A stretch of 11,360 bases of DNA. Source: JBIIUJ01 sp044340025 (GTDB lineage: Bacteria > Pseudomonadota > Alphaproteobacteria > Caulobacterales > Aquidulcibacteraceae). The DNA lies in NCBI GenBank assembly GCA_044340025.1, contig JBIIUJ010000083.1:1-11360 (forward strand), in the 5' to 3' direction. The notes beneath the pieces are model-generated. The model saw only the letters and a program-made list of their open reading frames with translations. It searched no databases and had not been told where the DNA came from. Shown here in pieces: positions 1-6,884 of the stretch. How positions within the stretch are numbered: position 1 is the stretch's first letter; the number at the start of each line of letters is the position of its first letter. The position numbers were made by a program, and so were the translations under genes.

Positions 1-2
1 TA

Positions 3-950
3 TGCCAGTCTCTCATCCTGTTGTTGTCTCTGTTGGGTACTCCTTGGCGGCCTTCTCTGACTTTGGCGCTCAGCACTGTGAAGGCCGAGATTGCCGTGGC
101 GCGTAACATGTTGGGGTCCAATCTGACGACCTACATGCAAGCACAGTCTGACATGATCTTGGTGGGTTCTTTGTTTGGCCCTGCAACGCTAGGGCTCTTT
201 TCCCGAGCCAAGAGCCTTTCGGGTCAATTGCTGCAAGTAATTCAATGGCCGCTGAGCGGCGTCATGGTTTCAATTCTCGCCAAGGTGGGCAACGATCCGG
301 AGCGTTGGCGCTTTCAATACAGACGTTCGATCGCGCTTGGGATGCTGATCAATGCGATCCCTTGCGTCGTTCTTTATGTGACAAGCGATCCCCTCATCGC
401 GCTGCTCTATGGGAGCCAGTGGCTGGCCTCTGCGGAGGTATTGCGCTGGATGCTCGTGGCGGCTTTTGCGGCCGGGCTGTTTTCTCCAACCGGCTGGGCG
501 TTCGTCGCCCAGAAGCGAACCAAGGCGCAGATGTATTGGGGCCTGGCGTCGCTGCTTGTGACGCTTGCTGCTTGCGTCATCGGCGCGCGCTGGGGGGCGG
601 TTGGTGTTGCAATGGCTGGGGCGATTTCGCAGGCAGGTCTGGCCCTGATCGGCATTGCAGTCGCGCTAAGAGGGACTTCAGTTGGATATTTAGCCGTTCT
701 TCCGATGGTTGTCAGTTTTGTCTTCGCTGCAGCTGCCACAGTTTGGGTTGTGCCCCATGCTTTGAGTCAGATTGGACCTGTTCCAGCAGCGTTGGAGATC
801 ATCCTCGGGGGCGGGCTGGCTCTGTCTGTGTTCATGGCCATTGTCTTTGTATTGTCGTTCTTTGTGGAGTCGCTCGCTCTCGGTCGTGCGGAGTTGTATT
901 CCAGGATCGGACCCCTTTTGTCCAAGGCACGCCCAAGAAGAGGCGATTAG
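3..950 (+). CDS. Oligosaccharide/polysaccharide flippase (MOP/PST family), 5'-truncated by window
   Basis: This is the C-terminal 315 residues of a multi-pass membrane protein of the MOP flippase superfamily (Wzx/PST, polysaccharide-synthesis type), which moves lipid-linked sugar repeat units across the inner membrane. The reading frame is open to the window edge, so the true start lies upstream; the TTG at 21 is only the first in-frame start-like codon. A family-typical segment lies at about visible residues 36-72: an Asn-Leu-Thr-Thr-Tyr stretch, then SDMILVGSLFGPATLGLFSR, the membrane turn between helices. Further hydrophobic helices follow, with a short basic C-terminus (KARPRRGD). The DMT permease starts 3 nt after the stop, so the two are probably co-transcribed. 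Composition is odd: two hand-counted 60-nt samples (121-180 and 661-720) are 48% and 47% GC against 63% in amn (2101-2160), suggesting horizontally acquired cell-surface polysaccharide DNA. The family call is firm; the transported glycan is unknown. Confidence 0.85.
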   Translation, partial: CQSLILLLSLLGTPWRPSLTLALSTVKAEIAVARNMLGSNLTTYMQAQSDMILVGSLFGPATLGLFSRAKSLSGQLLQVIQWPLSGVMVSILAKVGNDPERWRFQYRRSIALGMLINAIPCVVLYVTSDPLIALLYGSQWLASAEVLRWMLVAAFAAGLFSPTGWAFVAQKRTKAQMYWGLASLLVTLAACVIGARWGAVGVAMAGAISQAGLALIGIAVALRGTSVGYLAVLPMVVSFVFAAAATVWVVPHALSQIGPVPAALEIILGGGLALSVFMAIVFVLSFFVESLALGRAELYSRIGPLLSKARPRRGD

Positions 951-953
951 GAG

Positions 954-1865
954 ATGCGGCGTCGCCAAACCGCCCCGCTTTCTCCCAACGCCCTTGGCGC
1001 GCTCTGGATGCTGGGGTCGGGGGTTGGTTTCACGGTCATGGCGGTCTGCATCAAAGCGCTGGCGGCGAAGGGCTATTCGGAAAGCCTGATGATCTTTTTC
1101 CGCTGCGCAGCGGGTCTGGTGGCCATGGCGCCGTTTCTGGTGATGAGCGGTCGACAGGCCTGGGCGGTGAAGCGGCCCGGCACGGTGCTGTTGCGCAGCG
1201 TCTATGGCACGGTGGGCTTCTTTGCCGGCTTTTACGCGCTCTCCCACTTGCCGCTGGCGGAGGCGCAGGCGCTTTCTTTCTCGCGCACGCTGTTCATGGT
1301 GGTGCTGGCGATCTGGCTGCTGAAGGAGAAGGTGGCGTGGCGGCGCTGGCTGGCGGTTGGGGCGGGCTTTGCCGGCATCGTCATCATGACGCGTCCATGG
1401 GCAGTGGCGCTGGATCTGGGCGCGACGCTGGCGATCCTGTCGGCTTTCGCCTTCGCACTGGCCATCATCACTGTGAAGGACCTCACGCGCGATCACTCCA
1501 CGATCACGCTGGTGCTCTACGCCAATGTCATCACCACGATAGCGGGCCTGCCGTTCGCCTTTTTCGGCTGGACCACGCCGACGCTGCCCGATCTCGGGCT
1601 TTTGATGCTTCTCGGCGCGAGCGGGATCGCCGCGCAAGGCTGCTATGTGCGCGCGCTTTCCACCGGCGAGGCGTCGCTCATGGGCATCGTGGATTATGTC
1701 CGCCTGCCGATGGCGGCGCTGGCGGGTTTTCTCGTCTTCGCCGAGATCCCGGACCGCTGGGCCGTCATCGGCGCAGCGGTCGTGATCGGGGCTACGCTGT
1801 ATATCACCCTGCGCGAGATCCAGCTCGGCAAGCCCCGGGTCCATGATGGGGCGGGCGAGGGTTAG
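954..1865 (+). CDS. EamA/DMT-family inner-membrane permease
   Basis: This 303-residue protein has about ten hydrophobic helices arranged as two EamA repeats (roughly residues 15-146 and 153-287), as in drug/metabolite transporters. Family-typical stretches are the IFFRCAAG segment near residue 47, RTLFMVVLAIWLLKEKV near 111-127 closing repeat one, and YVRLPMAALAGFLVFAEIPD near 248-267 in repeat two. Members export or import small metabolites such as amino acids, nucleosides or S-adenosylmethionine; nothing visible fixes the substrate. ATG 954 is chosen because AAGAAGAGG (935-943) lies 10 nt upstream and the first helix then begins after a normal short basic leader (MRRRQ). It follows the flippase by 3 nt but has typical high-GC codon use, so the pair may be a junction between acquired and resident DNA. 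It converges with amn. Confidence 0.9.
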   Translation: MRRRQTAPLSPNALGALWMLGSGVGFTVMAVCIKALAAKGYSESLMIFFRCAAGLVAMAPFLVMSGRQAWAVKRPGTVLLRSVYGTVGFFAGFYALSHLPLAEAQALSFSRTLFMVVLAIWLLKEKVAWRRWLAVGAGFAGIVIMTRPWAVALDLGATLAILSAFAFALAIITVKDLTRDHSTITLVLYANVITTIAGLPFAFFGWTTPTLPDLGLLMLLGASGIAAQGCYVRALSTGEASLMGIVDYVRLPMAALAGFLVFAEIPDRWAVIGAAVVIGATLYITLREIQLGKPRVHDGAGEG

Positions 1866-1870
1866 TCCGC

Positions 1871-1897
1871 GCCGCCGGCTGCTAGCGGAACGGCGGC
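1871..1897. terminator. Possible bidirectional terminator hairpin between DMT permease and amn
   Basis: Perfect 7-bp arms GCCGCCG (1871-1877) and CGGCGGC (1891-1897) enclose a 13-nt loop just after the permease stop (1863-1865), and overlap the last codons and stop of the oppositely oriented amn. The position suits shared termination of two convergent genes. There is no T-run on either side, and short GC palindromes are common at this base composition, so the call is weak. Confidence 0.3.
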
Positions 1898-3336
1898 TCG
1901 TCGAAGCTGCGCAGCTTGCGGGAGTGAAGAACCGCCCCCTCCGCCCTCAGGGCTTCCACCGTGGCGATGCCGATCTTGAGATGCTCGCCGATCGCGCGCT
2001 CATAGAAGGCGTTGGCGGCGCCCGGCAGCTTGATCTCGCCATGCAGGGGCTTGTCTGACACGCACAGAAGCGTGCCGTAGGGCACCCGCAGACGATAGCC
2101 CTGGGCCGCGATCGTGCCGCTTTCCATGTCGATCCCGATGGCGCGGGAAAGATTGATCCGCCGCTTCTCCTGACTGTAGCGCAGCTCCCAGTTGCGATCG
2201 TCGTTGGTCACGATCGTGCCGGTGCGCAGCCGCCGCTTCAACACGTCGCCCCGGTCGCCGGTGATGCGGGCGGCCGCCTCCTGCAGCGCCACCTGCACTT
2301 CCGCGATCGCGGGGATGGGGATGTCTGGCGGCACGAGGCCGTCGAGGATCCGGTCCTGGCGGAGATAGGCGTGCGCGAGCACATAATCTCCGATCCGCTG
2401 GCTTTGCCGCAGGCCGCCGCAATGGCCGATCATCAGCCAGCAATGCGGGCGCAGCACCGCCAGGTGATCGGTGATGTTCTTCGCATTCGAGGGCCCGACG
2501 CCGATGTTGACCAGCGTGATCCCCTGCCGGTCGGCGGTCTTGAGGTGATAGGCCGGCATCTGGAAGCGCCGCCAGGGCGCGGCGGCGATGCGTTCCACCG
2601 CGCTCTCGCCGGCGTCAGCCCGGTTGATGACAACCCCGCCCGAGGCCGCCAGCGCGGTGTAGCGCGGATCGCCGCTGCGCAGCTGCTCCACGCCCCAGCG
2701 CACGAACTCGTCGACATAGCGATGATAGTTCGTGAACAGGATCCACTGCTGGGTGTGGCGCCAGTCCGCGCCGGTGTAGTGGGTGATCCGGCGCAGCGAA
2801 TAGTCCACGCGCGGCGCATCAAACAGCGAGAGCGGCATCGGCTCGCCGTCATCCTGGTCCCAGAGACCGTCGGCGATCTCGTCGCCCACATGGGCGAGCT
2901 GCGGGGTGGGAAACCACTGCGCCAGCTCCTGGGGCGGCACGTCGCCCACGCCCAGCTCGTCTCCGCCGTCGAGCGCATAGGGGTAGGGGATTTCCTGATC
3001 CGAGACGCTGATGTCGATCGTGGCGCCAAACTCCTCCACCAGCGGGGTGAGCTGTTCCATCAGATAGGCGCGGAAAGCGTCGGGCTGCGTCACCGTGGTC
3101 TCATAGACGCCGGCCTGAGAGAATTTGGCGTAGGCGCGCGCGCTCGCCGGCGGCGGCCCGCCCGGCGCATAGGTGACGGTCAGACGCGGATAGCGTGCAG
3201 CCGCGCGTTCATGCGGGCTGGGGGGCTGGCGGGTCTGGATATAGCGCTGGAGGGCGGCACGCAGCGCCGCAACGGCGTCTTCGTGCAGGGTGCAGAGGCC
3301 GTCGATCGCCTCTTTGGGGGTAAGGTTTCCTGACAT
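1882..3336 (-). CDS. amn: AMP nucleosidase (EC 3.2.2.4)
   Basis: The cytoplasmic enzyme hydrolyses AMP to adenine and ribose 5-phosphate and controls the adenylate pool. The product is 484 residues, the usual length for Amn. Residues 1 to about 180 form the Amn-specific N-terminal domain (RLTVTYAPGG at 51-60, AYAKFSQAGVYETTVTQP at 68-85). A middle segment reads WILFTNYHRYVDEFVRWG (198-215). From about 270 onward is a nucleoside-phosphorylase-like catalytic domain: LVNIGVGPSNAKN (275-287), MIGHCGGLR (302-310), GIDMESGTIAAQGYRLRVPYG (401-421) with the ribose-contacting Glu405 of this fold, and VSDKPLHGE (426-434), whose Asp428 is expected to be the catalytic acid. The frame stays open far upstream to 4179, but that part is opposite the ThDP enzyme and unlike Amn; ATG 3336 (MSGNLTPKEA) is the start consistent with family length. 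No strong Shine-Dalgarno is visible. It is divergent from the ThDP enzyme. Confidence 0.96.
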   Translation of the reverse strand: MSGNLTPKEAIDGLCTLHEDAVAALRAALQRYIQTRQPPSPHERAAARYPRLTVTYAPGGPPPASARAYAKFSQAGVYETTVTQPDAFRAYLMEQLTPLVEEFGATIDISVSDQEIPYPYALDGGDELGVGDVPPQELAQWFPTPQLAHVGDEIADGLWDQDDGEPMPLSLFDAPRVDYSLRRITHYTGADWRHTQQWILFTNYHRYVDEFVRWGVEQLRSGDPRYTALAASGGVVINRADAGESAVERIAAAPWRRFQMPAYHLKTADRQGITLVNIGVGPSNAKNITDHLAVLRPHCWLMIGHCGGLRQSQRIGDYVLAHAYLRQDRILDGLVPPDIPIPAIAEVQVALQEAAARITGDRGDVLKRRLRTGTIVTNDDRNWELRYSQEKRRINLSRAIGIDMESGTIAAQGYRLRVPYGTLLCVSDKPLHGEIKLPGAANAFYERAIGEHLKIGIATVEALRAEGAVLHSRKLRSFDEPPFR

Positions 3337-3434
3337 GGGGCCGTCTATCCGGGCCGCCCGCCGCGTGCAACCTCTCAGTCGTGACGCTTTCGCGCAGAGG
3401 CCAAACCGCCTAATCCCGTGCGCGGGAGGACGCC
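3337..3434. promoter_or_regulatory. Divergent intergenic region between amn and the ThDP enzyme gene
   Basis: These 98 bp separate two genes reading away from each other, so promoters for both probably lie here or just inside the opposing gene. On the + strand, TTTCGC and TAATCC spaced by 17 nt (about 3391-3419) is the best sigma-70-like pair I could find, but both boxes are poor. A clear Shine-Dalgarno GGGAGGA (3424-3430) precedes ATG 3435 by 4 nt. No GANTC site, operator palindrome or riboswitch core was recognised. That it acts as a promoter region is inferred from gene orientation, not from motifs. Confidence 0.45.
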
Positions 3435-4988
3435 ATGACAGATCAGACCGGCGCCGATCTTCTGGTGCGCACGCTGGCGGAGGCCGGCGTTGCAGCCTGT
3501 TTCGCCAATCCAGGCACAAGCGAGATGCATCTGGTTCAGGCGCTGGACCGCGAAGCGCGCATCCGCTCTGTTCTTTGCCTGTTTGAAGGCGTGGCGACCG
3601 GCGCCGCCGACGGCTACGCCCGCATCGCCGGCAAGCCGGCCATGACGCTGCTGCACCTGGGGCCGGGCTATGGCAACGGGCTGGCCAATATCCACAACGC
3701 CAAGCGCGCTTTTGCGCCCATGGTGAATGTGATCGGCGATCACGCCACTTATCACCGCGGCCTGGATGCGCCGCTGACCTCCGATATCGAGACGCTGATC
3801 GCGCCCCATTGCGGCTGGGTGGGCGTGGTCGACAGCGCGGCCGCAGCCGGCGCGCGCGCCGCTGAGGCGTTCGCTGCCGCGCTGGCGGCGCCTGGCGGCC
3901 CCGTCGGGCTGATCCTGCCGGCCGATAGCGCGTGGGAGGCGGCAGAGGGCGCGCCGGTCGCGCCCGTGCTGACGGCCGAGGCGCGGGTGGCCGACAGCGC
4001 GCTGGACGCAGCCGTGAAGGCCGTTCGCGCTGCTGCAAAGCCGCTTCTGCTGGTGGGCGGGGCTGCGCTCGCCAACGAAGCGGCGCTGGAGACGCTTTCC
4101 CGGCTGAAGGCTGCGGGGCTGCGGGTGATGATCGACACCTTCCCCAGCCGGCAGGCGCGCGGGGCGGGGCGTTTCGCACCCGACAAGATGGCCTATTTCG
4201 CGGAGATGGCGATGGCCGATCTTGAGGGCCACGATCTGATGCTGCTGGCCGGCACGCAGACGCCGGTCGCCTTCTTCGCCTATCCGGGCAAGCCCAGCGT
4301 GCTGGTGCCGGACGGGTGCGCGGTGGTCACGCTCTCGGCCCGCGCGGAAGATACGATCGGGGCGCTCGCGCGCCTTGCCGACGCACTCGACGCCCCCGCT
4401 GCGCCCGCGCCGCCCGCCCGCGCGGCCCGGCCGGAGCGGCCGCAGGGCGACCTCACGCCCTTTGCCTGCGCCCAGGCGCTGGCCCGGCACATGCCAGACC
4501 ACGCCATCATCTCCGACGATGCGGTGACGGCCGGCCTGCCGCACTGGCTGGCGACCGCCAACGCCGCGCCCCACGATTGGCTCTATCTCACCGGCGGGGC
4601 GATCGGGCAGGGCCTGCCCGTCGCGGTGGGGGCGGCCGTGGCGGCCCCCGAGCGCAAGGTGATCGCGCTCTCCGGCGACGGGGCGGGGATGTATACGCTG
4701 CAGGCGCTCTGGACGATGGCGCGGGAGCGGCTGCCCATCGTGACGGTCGTATTCGCCAACCGCTCCTATCGCATCCTCACGATCGAGATGGCGCGCACCG
4801 AAGCCGGCCAGCCCGGCCCCGCCGCCCGCGCGATGCTCTCGCTTGATCAGCCGGCGCTGGACTGGGTGAAGCTCGCCGAGGGCCAGGGCGTGAAAGGCTT
4901 TCGCTGCGACAGCGCGGAAGCCTTCGACGCCGCGCTCGAACAGGCGATCGCCGCCGACGAGCCTGTGCTGATTGAAGCCGTGCTCTGA
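3435..4988 (+). CDS. Acetolactate synthase large-subunit-like thiamine-diphosphate enzyme
   Basis: This is a 517-residue ThDP-dependent enzyme of the acetolactate synthase / benzoylformate decarboxylase superfamily, acting on 2-oxo acids in the cytoplasm. The N-terminal pyrimidine-binding domain (about 1-170) has FANPGTSEMHLVQALD (23-38) and EGVATGAADGYARIAGKPA (51-69); Glu51 is the cofactor-activating glutamate. The C-terminal diphosphate-binding domain (about 350-517) has TGGAIGQGLPVAVGAA, then GDGAGMYTLQALW. The metal-binding Asp of GDG is followed 27 residues later by the Asn of FANRSYRIL, the normal spacing, but the usual paired Asn is Ala-Asn. An Ala/Pro-rich linker near 315-340 joins the central and C-terminal domains; one 60-nt stretch there (4381-4440) is 90% GC by hand count. 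True anabolic acetolactate synthases are about 560-600 residues and pair with a small regulatory subunit; none is adjacent. The real reaction could be another 2-oxoacid decarboxylation or carboligation. Family confidence is high, substrate confidence low. Confidence 0.88.
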   Translation: MTDQTGADLLVRTLAEAGVAACFANPGTSEMHLVQALDREARIRSVLCLFEGVATGAADGYARIAGKPAMTLLHLGPGYGNGLANIHNAKRAFAPMVNVIGDHATYHRGLDAPLTSDIETLIAPHCGWVGVVDSAAAAGARAAEAFAAALAAPGGPVGLILPADSAWEAAEGAPVAPVLTAEARVADSALDAAVKAVRAAAKPLLLVGGAALANEAALETLSRLKAAGLRVMIDTFPSRQARGAGRFAPDKMAYFAEMAMADLEGHDLMLLAGTQTPVAFFAYPGKPSVLVPDGCAVVTLSARAEDTIGALARLADALDAPAAPAPPARAARPERPQGDLTPFACAQALARHMPDHAIISDDAVTAGLPHWLATANAAPHDWLYLTGGAIGQGLPVAVGAAVAAPERKVIALSGDGAGMYTLQALWTMARERLPIVTVVFANRSYRILTIEMARTEAGQPGPAARAMLSLDQPALDWVKLAEGQGVKGFRCDSAEAFDAALEQAIAADEPVLIEAVL

Positions 4989-4995
4989 TCGCGCC

Positions 4996-5949
4996 ATGGA
5001 CGAGCGCATCCTGTTCATCACCGGCACCCGGATCGGCGACGCCATCCTGTCCACCGGCGCTCTGGAACATCTGATCGAGACCCGCCCTCACGCGCGCTTC
5101 ACTGTCGCGTGCGGCCCGCCCGCGGCGGCGCTGTTTGCCCAATTGCCCCGGCTGGACCGGGTGCTCGTGATGGAGAAGCGCCGCAACGGCGGCCACTGGC
5201 TTGCGCTGTGGCGGGCCTGCGCGGGGGTGGAGTGGGATCTGTGCGTGGATCTGCGCGGAAGCTGGACGACGCGGTTTCTGCGCGCGCGAGGGCGTCGCAT
5301 CTGGCGGCCGGCGAGCGCGCCGCTGCCCAAGGCGGAAGAAGCCGCCCGCGTGCTGGGTCTGGCCCAGACGCCTGCCCCGCGCGTCCACTGGGGGATGGCG
5401 GAAGAGGCCCTCGCTGATCGCCTCCTGCCGGCGGGGCGGCCGGTGCTGGCGCTGGGGCCGGGGGCGAACTGGTCGGGCAAGCGCTGGCCGGCGGCGCGCT
5501 TTGCCGCGCTGGCGCGCGCGCTGCTGGAGGGTCCGCTCGCCGGGGCGTGCGTCTTTCTCGCCGCCGGGCCCGACGAGCGCGAGGCCGCGCTGGCCGCCGC
5601 TGCTGATCTGCCTGCCGGCGCACAGGTGATCGAGGCGGGCATCGGCCTGCCGCTGCTGGAGACGGCCGCCTGCCTTGCGCGCGCGCGGCTGTTTGTCGGC
5701 AATGACAGCGGGCTGATGCATCTGGCCGCCGCCGCAGGCGCGCCGACGCTGGGCCTGTTTGGCCCCACCGACGAGCGGCTCTACGCTCCTGTCGGGCGCT
5801 TTGCGGCCAGCGTGCGCGGACCCGACAGTTTCGAGGCGCTCACCCGCGAGCCGCCGCGCCATGGCGAGGGGGAAGAGCGCATGGCGGGCCTGAGCGTCGA
5901 TGCGGTGCTGGAGGCCGCCCTGGGGCTGCTCGCGCGCAGCGCCGCCTGA
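4996..5949 (+). CDS. Glycosyltransferase family 9 (ADP-heptose:LPS heptosyltransferase type)
   Basis: This 317-residue protein is a GT-B fold transferase of family GT9, which adds heptose or related sugars to the lipopolysaccharide core at the cytoplasmic face of the inner membrane. The N-terminal signature ITGTRIGDAILSTGALEHL (8-26) includes the Asp15 position expected to be catalytic. The donor-side motifs are LALGPGANWSGKRWPAARF (151-169) and, near the C-terminus, GNDSGLMHLAAAAGAP (235-250) followed by TLGLFGPTDERLYAP, the nucleotide-sugar-binding loop. ATG 4996 is chosen because MDERILFITG matches the family start; a TTG at 4972 in the same frame would overlap the upstream gene and adds eight unrelated residues. 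It begins 7 nt after the ThDP enzyme's stop and lacks its own Shine-Dalgarno, so it is probably translated by coupling. Length is slightly short for WaaC/WaaF (about 320-350). The acceptor is unknown. Confidence 0.9.
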   Translation: MDERILFITGTRIGDAILSTGALEHLIETRPHARFTVACGPPAAALFAQLPRLDRVLVMEKRRNGGHWLALWRACAGVEWDLCVDLRGSWTTRFLRARGRRIWRPASAPLPKAEEAARVLGLAQTPAPRVHWGMAEEALADRLLPAGRPVLALGPGANWSGKRWPAARFAALARALLEGPLAGACVFLAAGPDEREAALAAAADLPAGAQVIEAGIGLPLLETAACLARARLFVGNDSGLMHLAAAAGAPTLGLFGPTDERLYAPVGRFAASVRGPDSFEALTREPPRHGEGEERMAGLSVDAVLEAALGLLARSAA

Positions 5950-5959
5950 CGCCTCAGGC
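5944..5959. terminator. Short hairpin spanning two convergent stop codons
   Basis: GCCTGA (5944-5949), loop CGCC (5950-5953) and TCAGGC (5954-5959) form a perfect 6-bp palindrome. The two arms contain the TGA stop of the glycosyltransferase and, on the other strand, the TGA stop of the mmsB-like gene, placed symmetrically. Only 4 nt separate the convergent genes, so this is the only possible local terminator. It has no U-tract, so it may just mark the gene ends or block read-through weakly. Confidence 0.4.
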
Positions 5960-6844
5960 CTTGCCGGCGATCATCTCGATGATGGCGGAGAAGTCGCGGC
6001 CCCCGCCATCCATCGCAGCGAAGAGCTGATAGAGCTGCAGCGCCTCGCCGCCGAGCGGGATCGCTGCGCCGGCCTTGATTGCAGTTTCCTGCGCCAGCCG
6101 CAGATCCTTCAGCATCAGCGCCGTGGCGAAACCGCCTTCGAAGCCGCGGTTGCTGGGCGCCGCCGGCACCGGCCCCGGAACCGGGCAGTAGCTGGTCATC
6201 GACCAGCTCTGCCCGGACGATTTCGAGGCGATGTCGAAGAAGCGCTGCGGATCGAGCCCCAGCTTGGCGGCAAGCGCAAAAGCCTCGCACGTGCCGATCA
6301 TGGAGATCGCAAGCAGCATGTTGTTGCAGATCTTGGCGGCCTGGCCGGCGCCCGGCCCGCCGGCATGGATCACCGCCTTGCCCATGGGCGCCAGCACGGG
6401 CTCTGCCCGGGCGAACGCCTCCTCGGAACCGCCGACCATGAAGGTCAGCGCACCGCCCGCCGCCGCCGCCGTGCCGCCCGAGACGGGCGCATCCAGGAAG
6501 GCGAAGCCGCGCTGGGCCGCCGCTTCGTGCACCGCGCGCGCATCTTCCACCGCGATCGTGGAGCAATCGATCAGAACCGCGTGGGATGGGGCGAGGGACA
6601 GGACCCCCCCATCGTCGAGAAAGACCGCCTTCACATGACTGCCTGCGGGCAGCATTGTAACCACGGCGTCCGCGCCCGAAACGGCCTGCGCAGCCGAAGC
6701 CGCGGGCGTGCAGCCGGAGGCCTGCGCAGCAGCGAGGGCTGTGGGCGAGAGATCGAATGCGCGCACATCGTGGCCGGCTTTCGCCAGATTGGCCGCCATG
6801 CCGCCGCCCATGGCGCCCAGCCCGATGAAGGCTATCCGTGTCAT
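5954..6844 (-). CDS. mmsB: 3-hydroxyisobutyrate dehydrogenase-like NAD(P)-dependent oxidoreductase
   Basis: This 296-residue beta-hydroxyacid dehydrogenase oxidises 3-hydroxyisobutyrate to methylmalonate semialdehyde in valine breakdown if the subfamily call is right. The N-terminal Rossmann motif is IAFIGLGAMGGGMAANLAKAG (4-24). The substrate loop is DAPVSGGTAAAAGGALTFMVGG (118-139). Catalytic Lys171 sits in GAGQAAKICNNM (165-176). The stretch SSGQSWSMTSYCPVPGPVP (209-227), then GGFATALMLKDL, is the feature separating 3-hydroxyisobutyrate dehydrogenases from tartronate semialdehyde and 6-phosphogluconate relatives. ATG 6844 gives the family-typical MTRIAFIGLG start; an in-frame GTG at 6853 (adding MQA) sits closer to the AGAAGGA Shine-Dalgarno and may be the real start. 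It is the last gene of the - strand unit, about 40 nt after the TRAP large permease, with no other valine-pathway gene in the window. Confidence 0.9.
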   Translation of the reverse strand: MTRIAFIGLGAMGGGMAANLAKAGHDVRAFDLSPTALAAAQASGCTPAASAAQAVSGADAVVTMLPAGSHVKAVFLDDGGVLSLAPSHAVLIDCSTIAVEDARAVHEAAAQRGFAFLDAPVSGGTAAAAGGALTFMVGGSEEAFARAEPVLAPMGKAVIHAGGPGAGQAAKICNNMLLAISMIGTCEAFALAAKLGLDPQRFFDIASKSSGQSWSMTSYCPVPGPVPAAPSNRGFEGGFATALMLKDLRLAQETAIKAGAAIPLGGEALQLYQLFAAMDGGGRDFSAIIEMIAGKA

Positions 6845-6884
6845 GGCCTGCACACGTTCCTTCTTCTAGCCTTGTTCTGGCGGC

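Noticed and set aside
245..1846. + strand 533-residue open frame across the flippase and DMT permease
   Set aside because: It crosses two clear genes in another frame and reads as Gly/Ala/Arg/His-rich nonsense without membrane segments or motifs.
2371..3333. + strand 320-residue open frame opposite amn
   Set aside because: It is the complement of a strongly recognised enzyme, and its translation resembles no family.
3337..4179. Upstream extension of the amn frame on the - strand (no stop until 4179)
   Set aside because: The added residues are Arg/Pro/Ala-rich and unlike Amn, they lie opposite the well-supported ThDP enzyme, and ATG 3336 already gives the standard 484-residue protein.
3375..5862. 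Long - strand open frames (3375-5054 and 4777-5862) opposite the ThDP enzyme and glycosyltransferase
   Set aside because: Translations are low-complexity Arg/Gly/Pro-rich with no domain motifs, typical antisense shadows of high-GC coding sequence.
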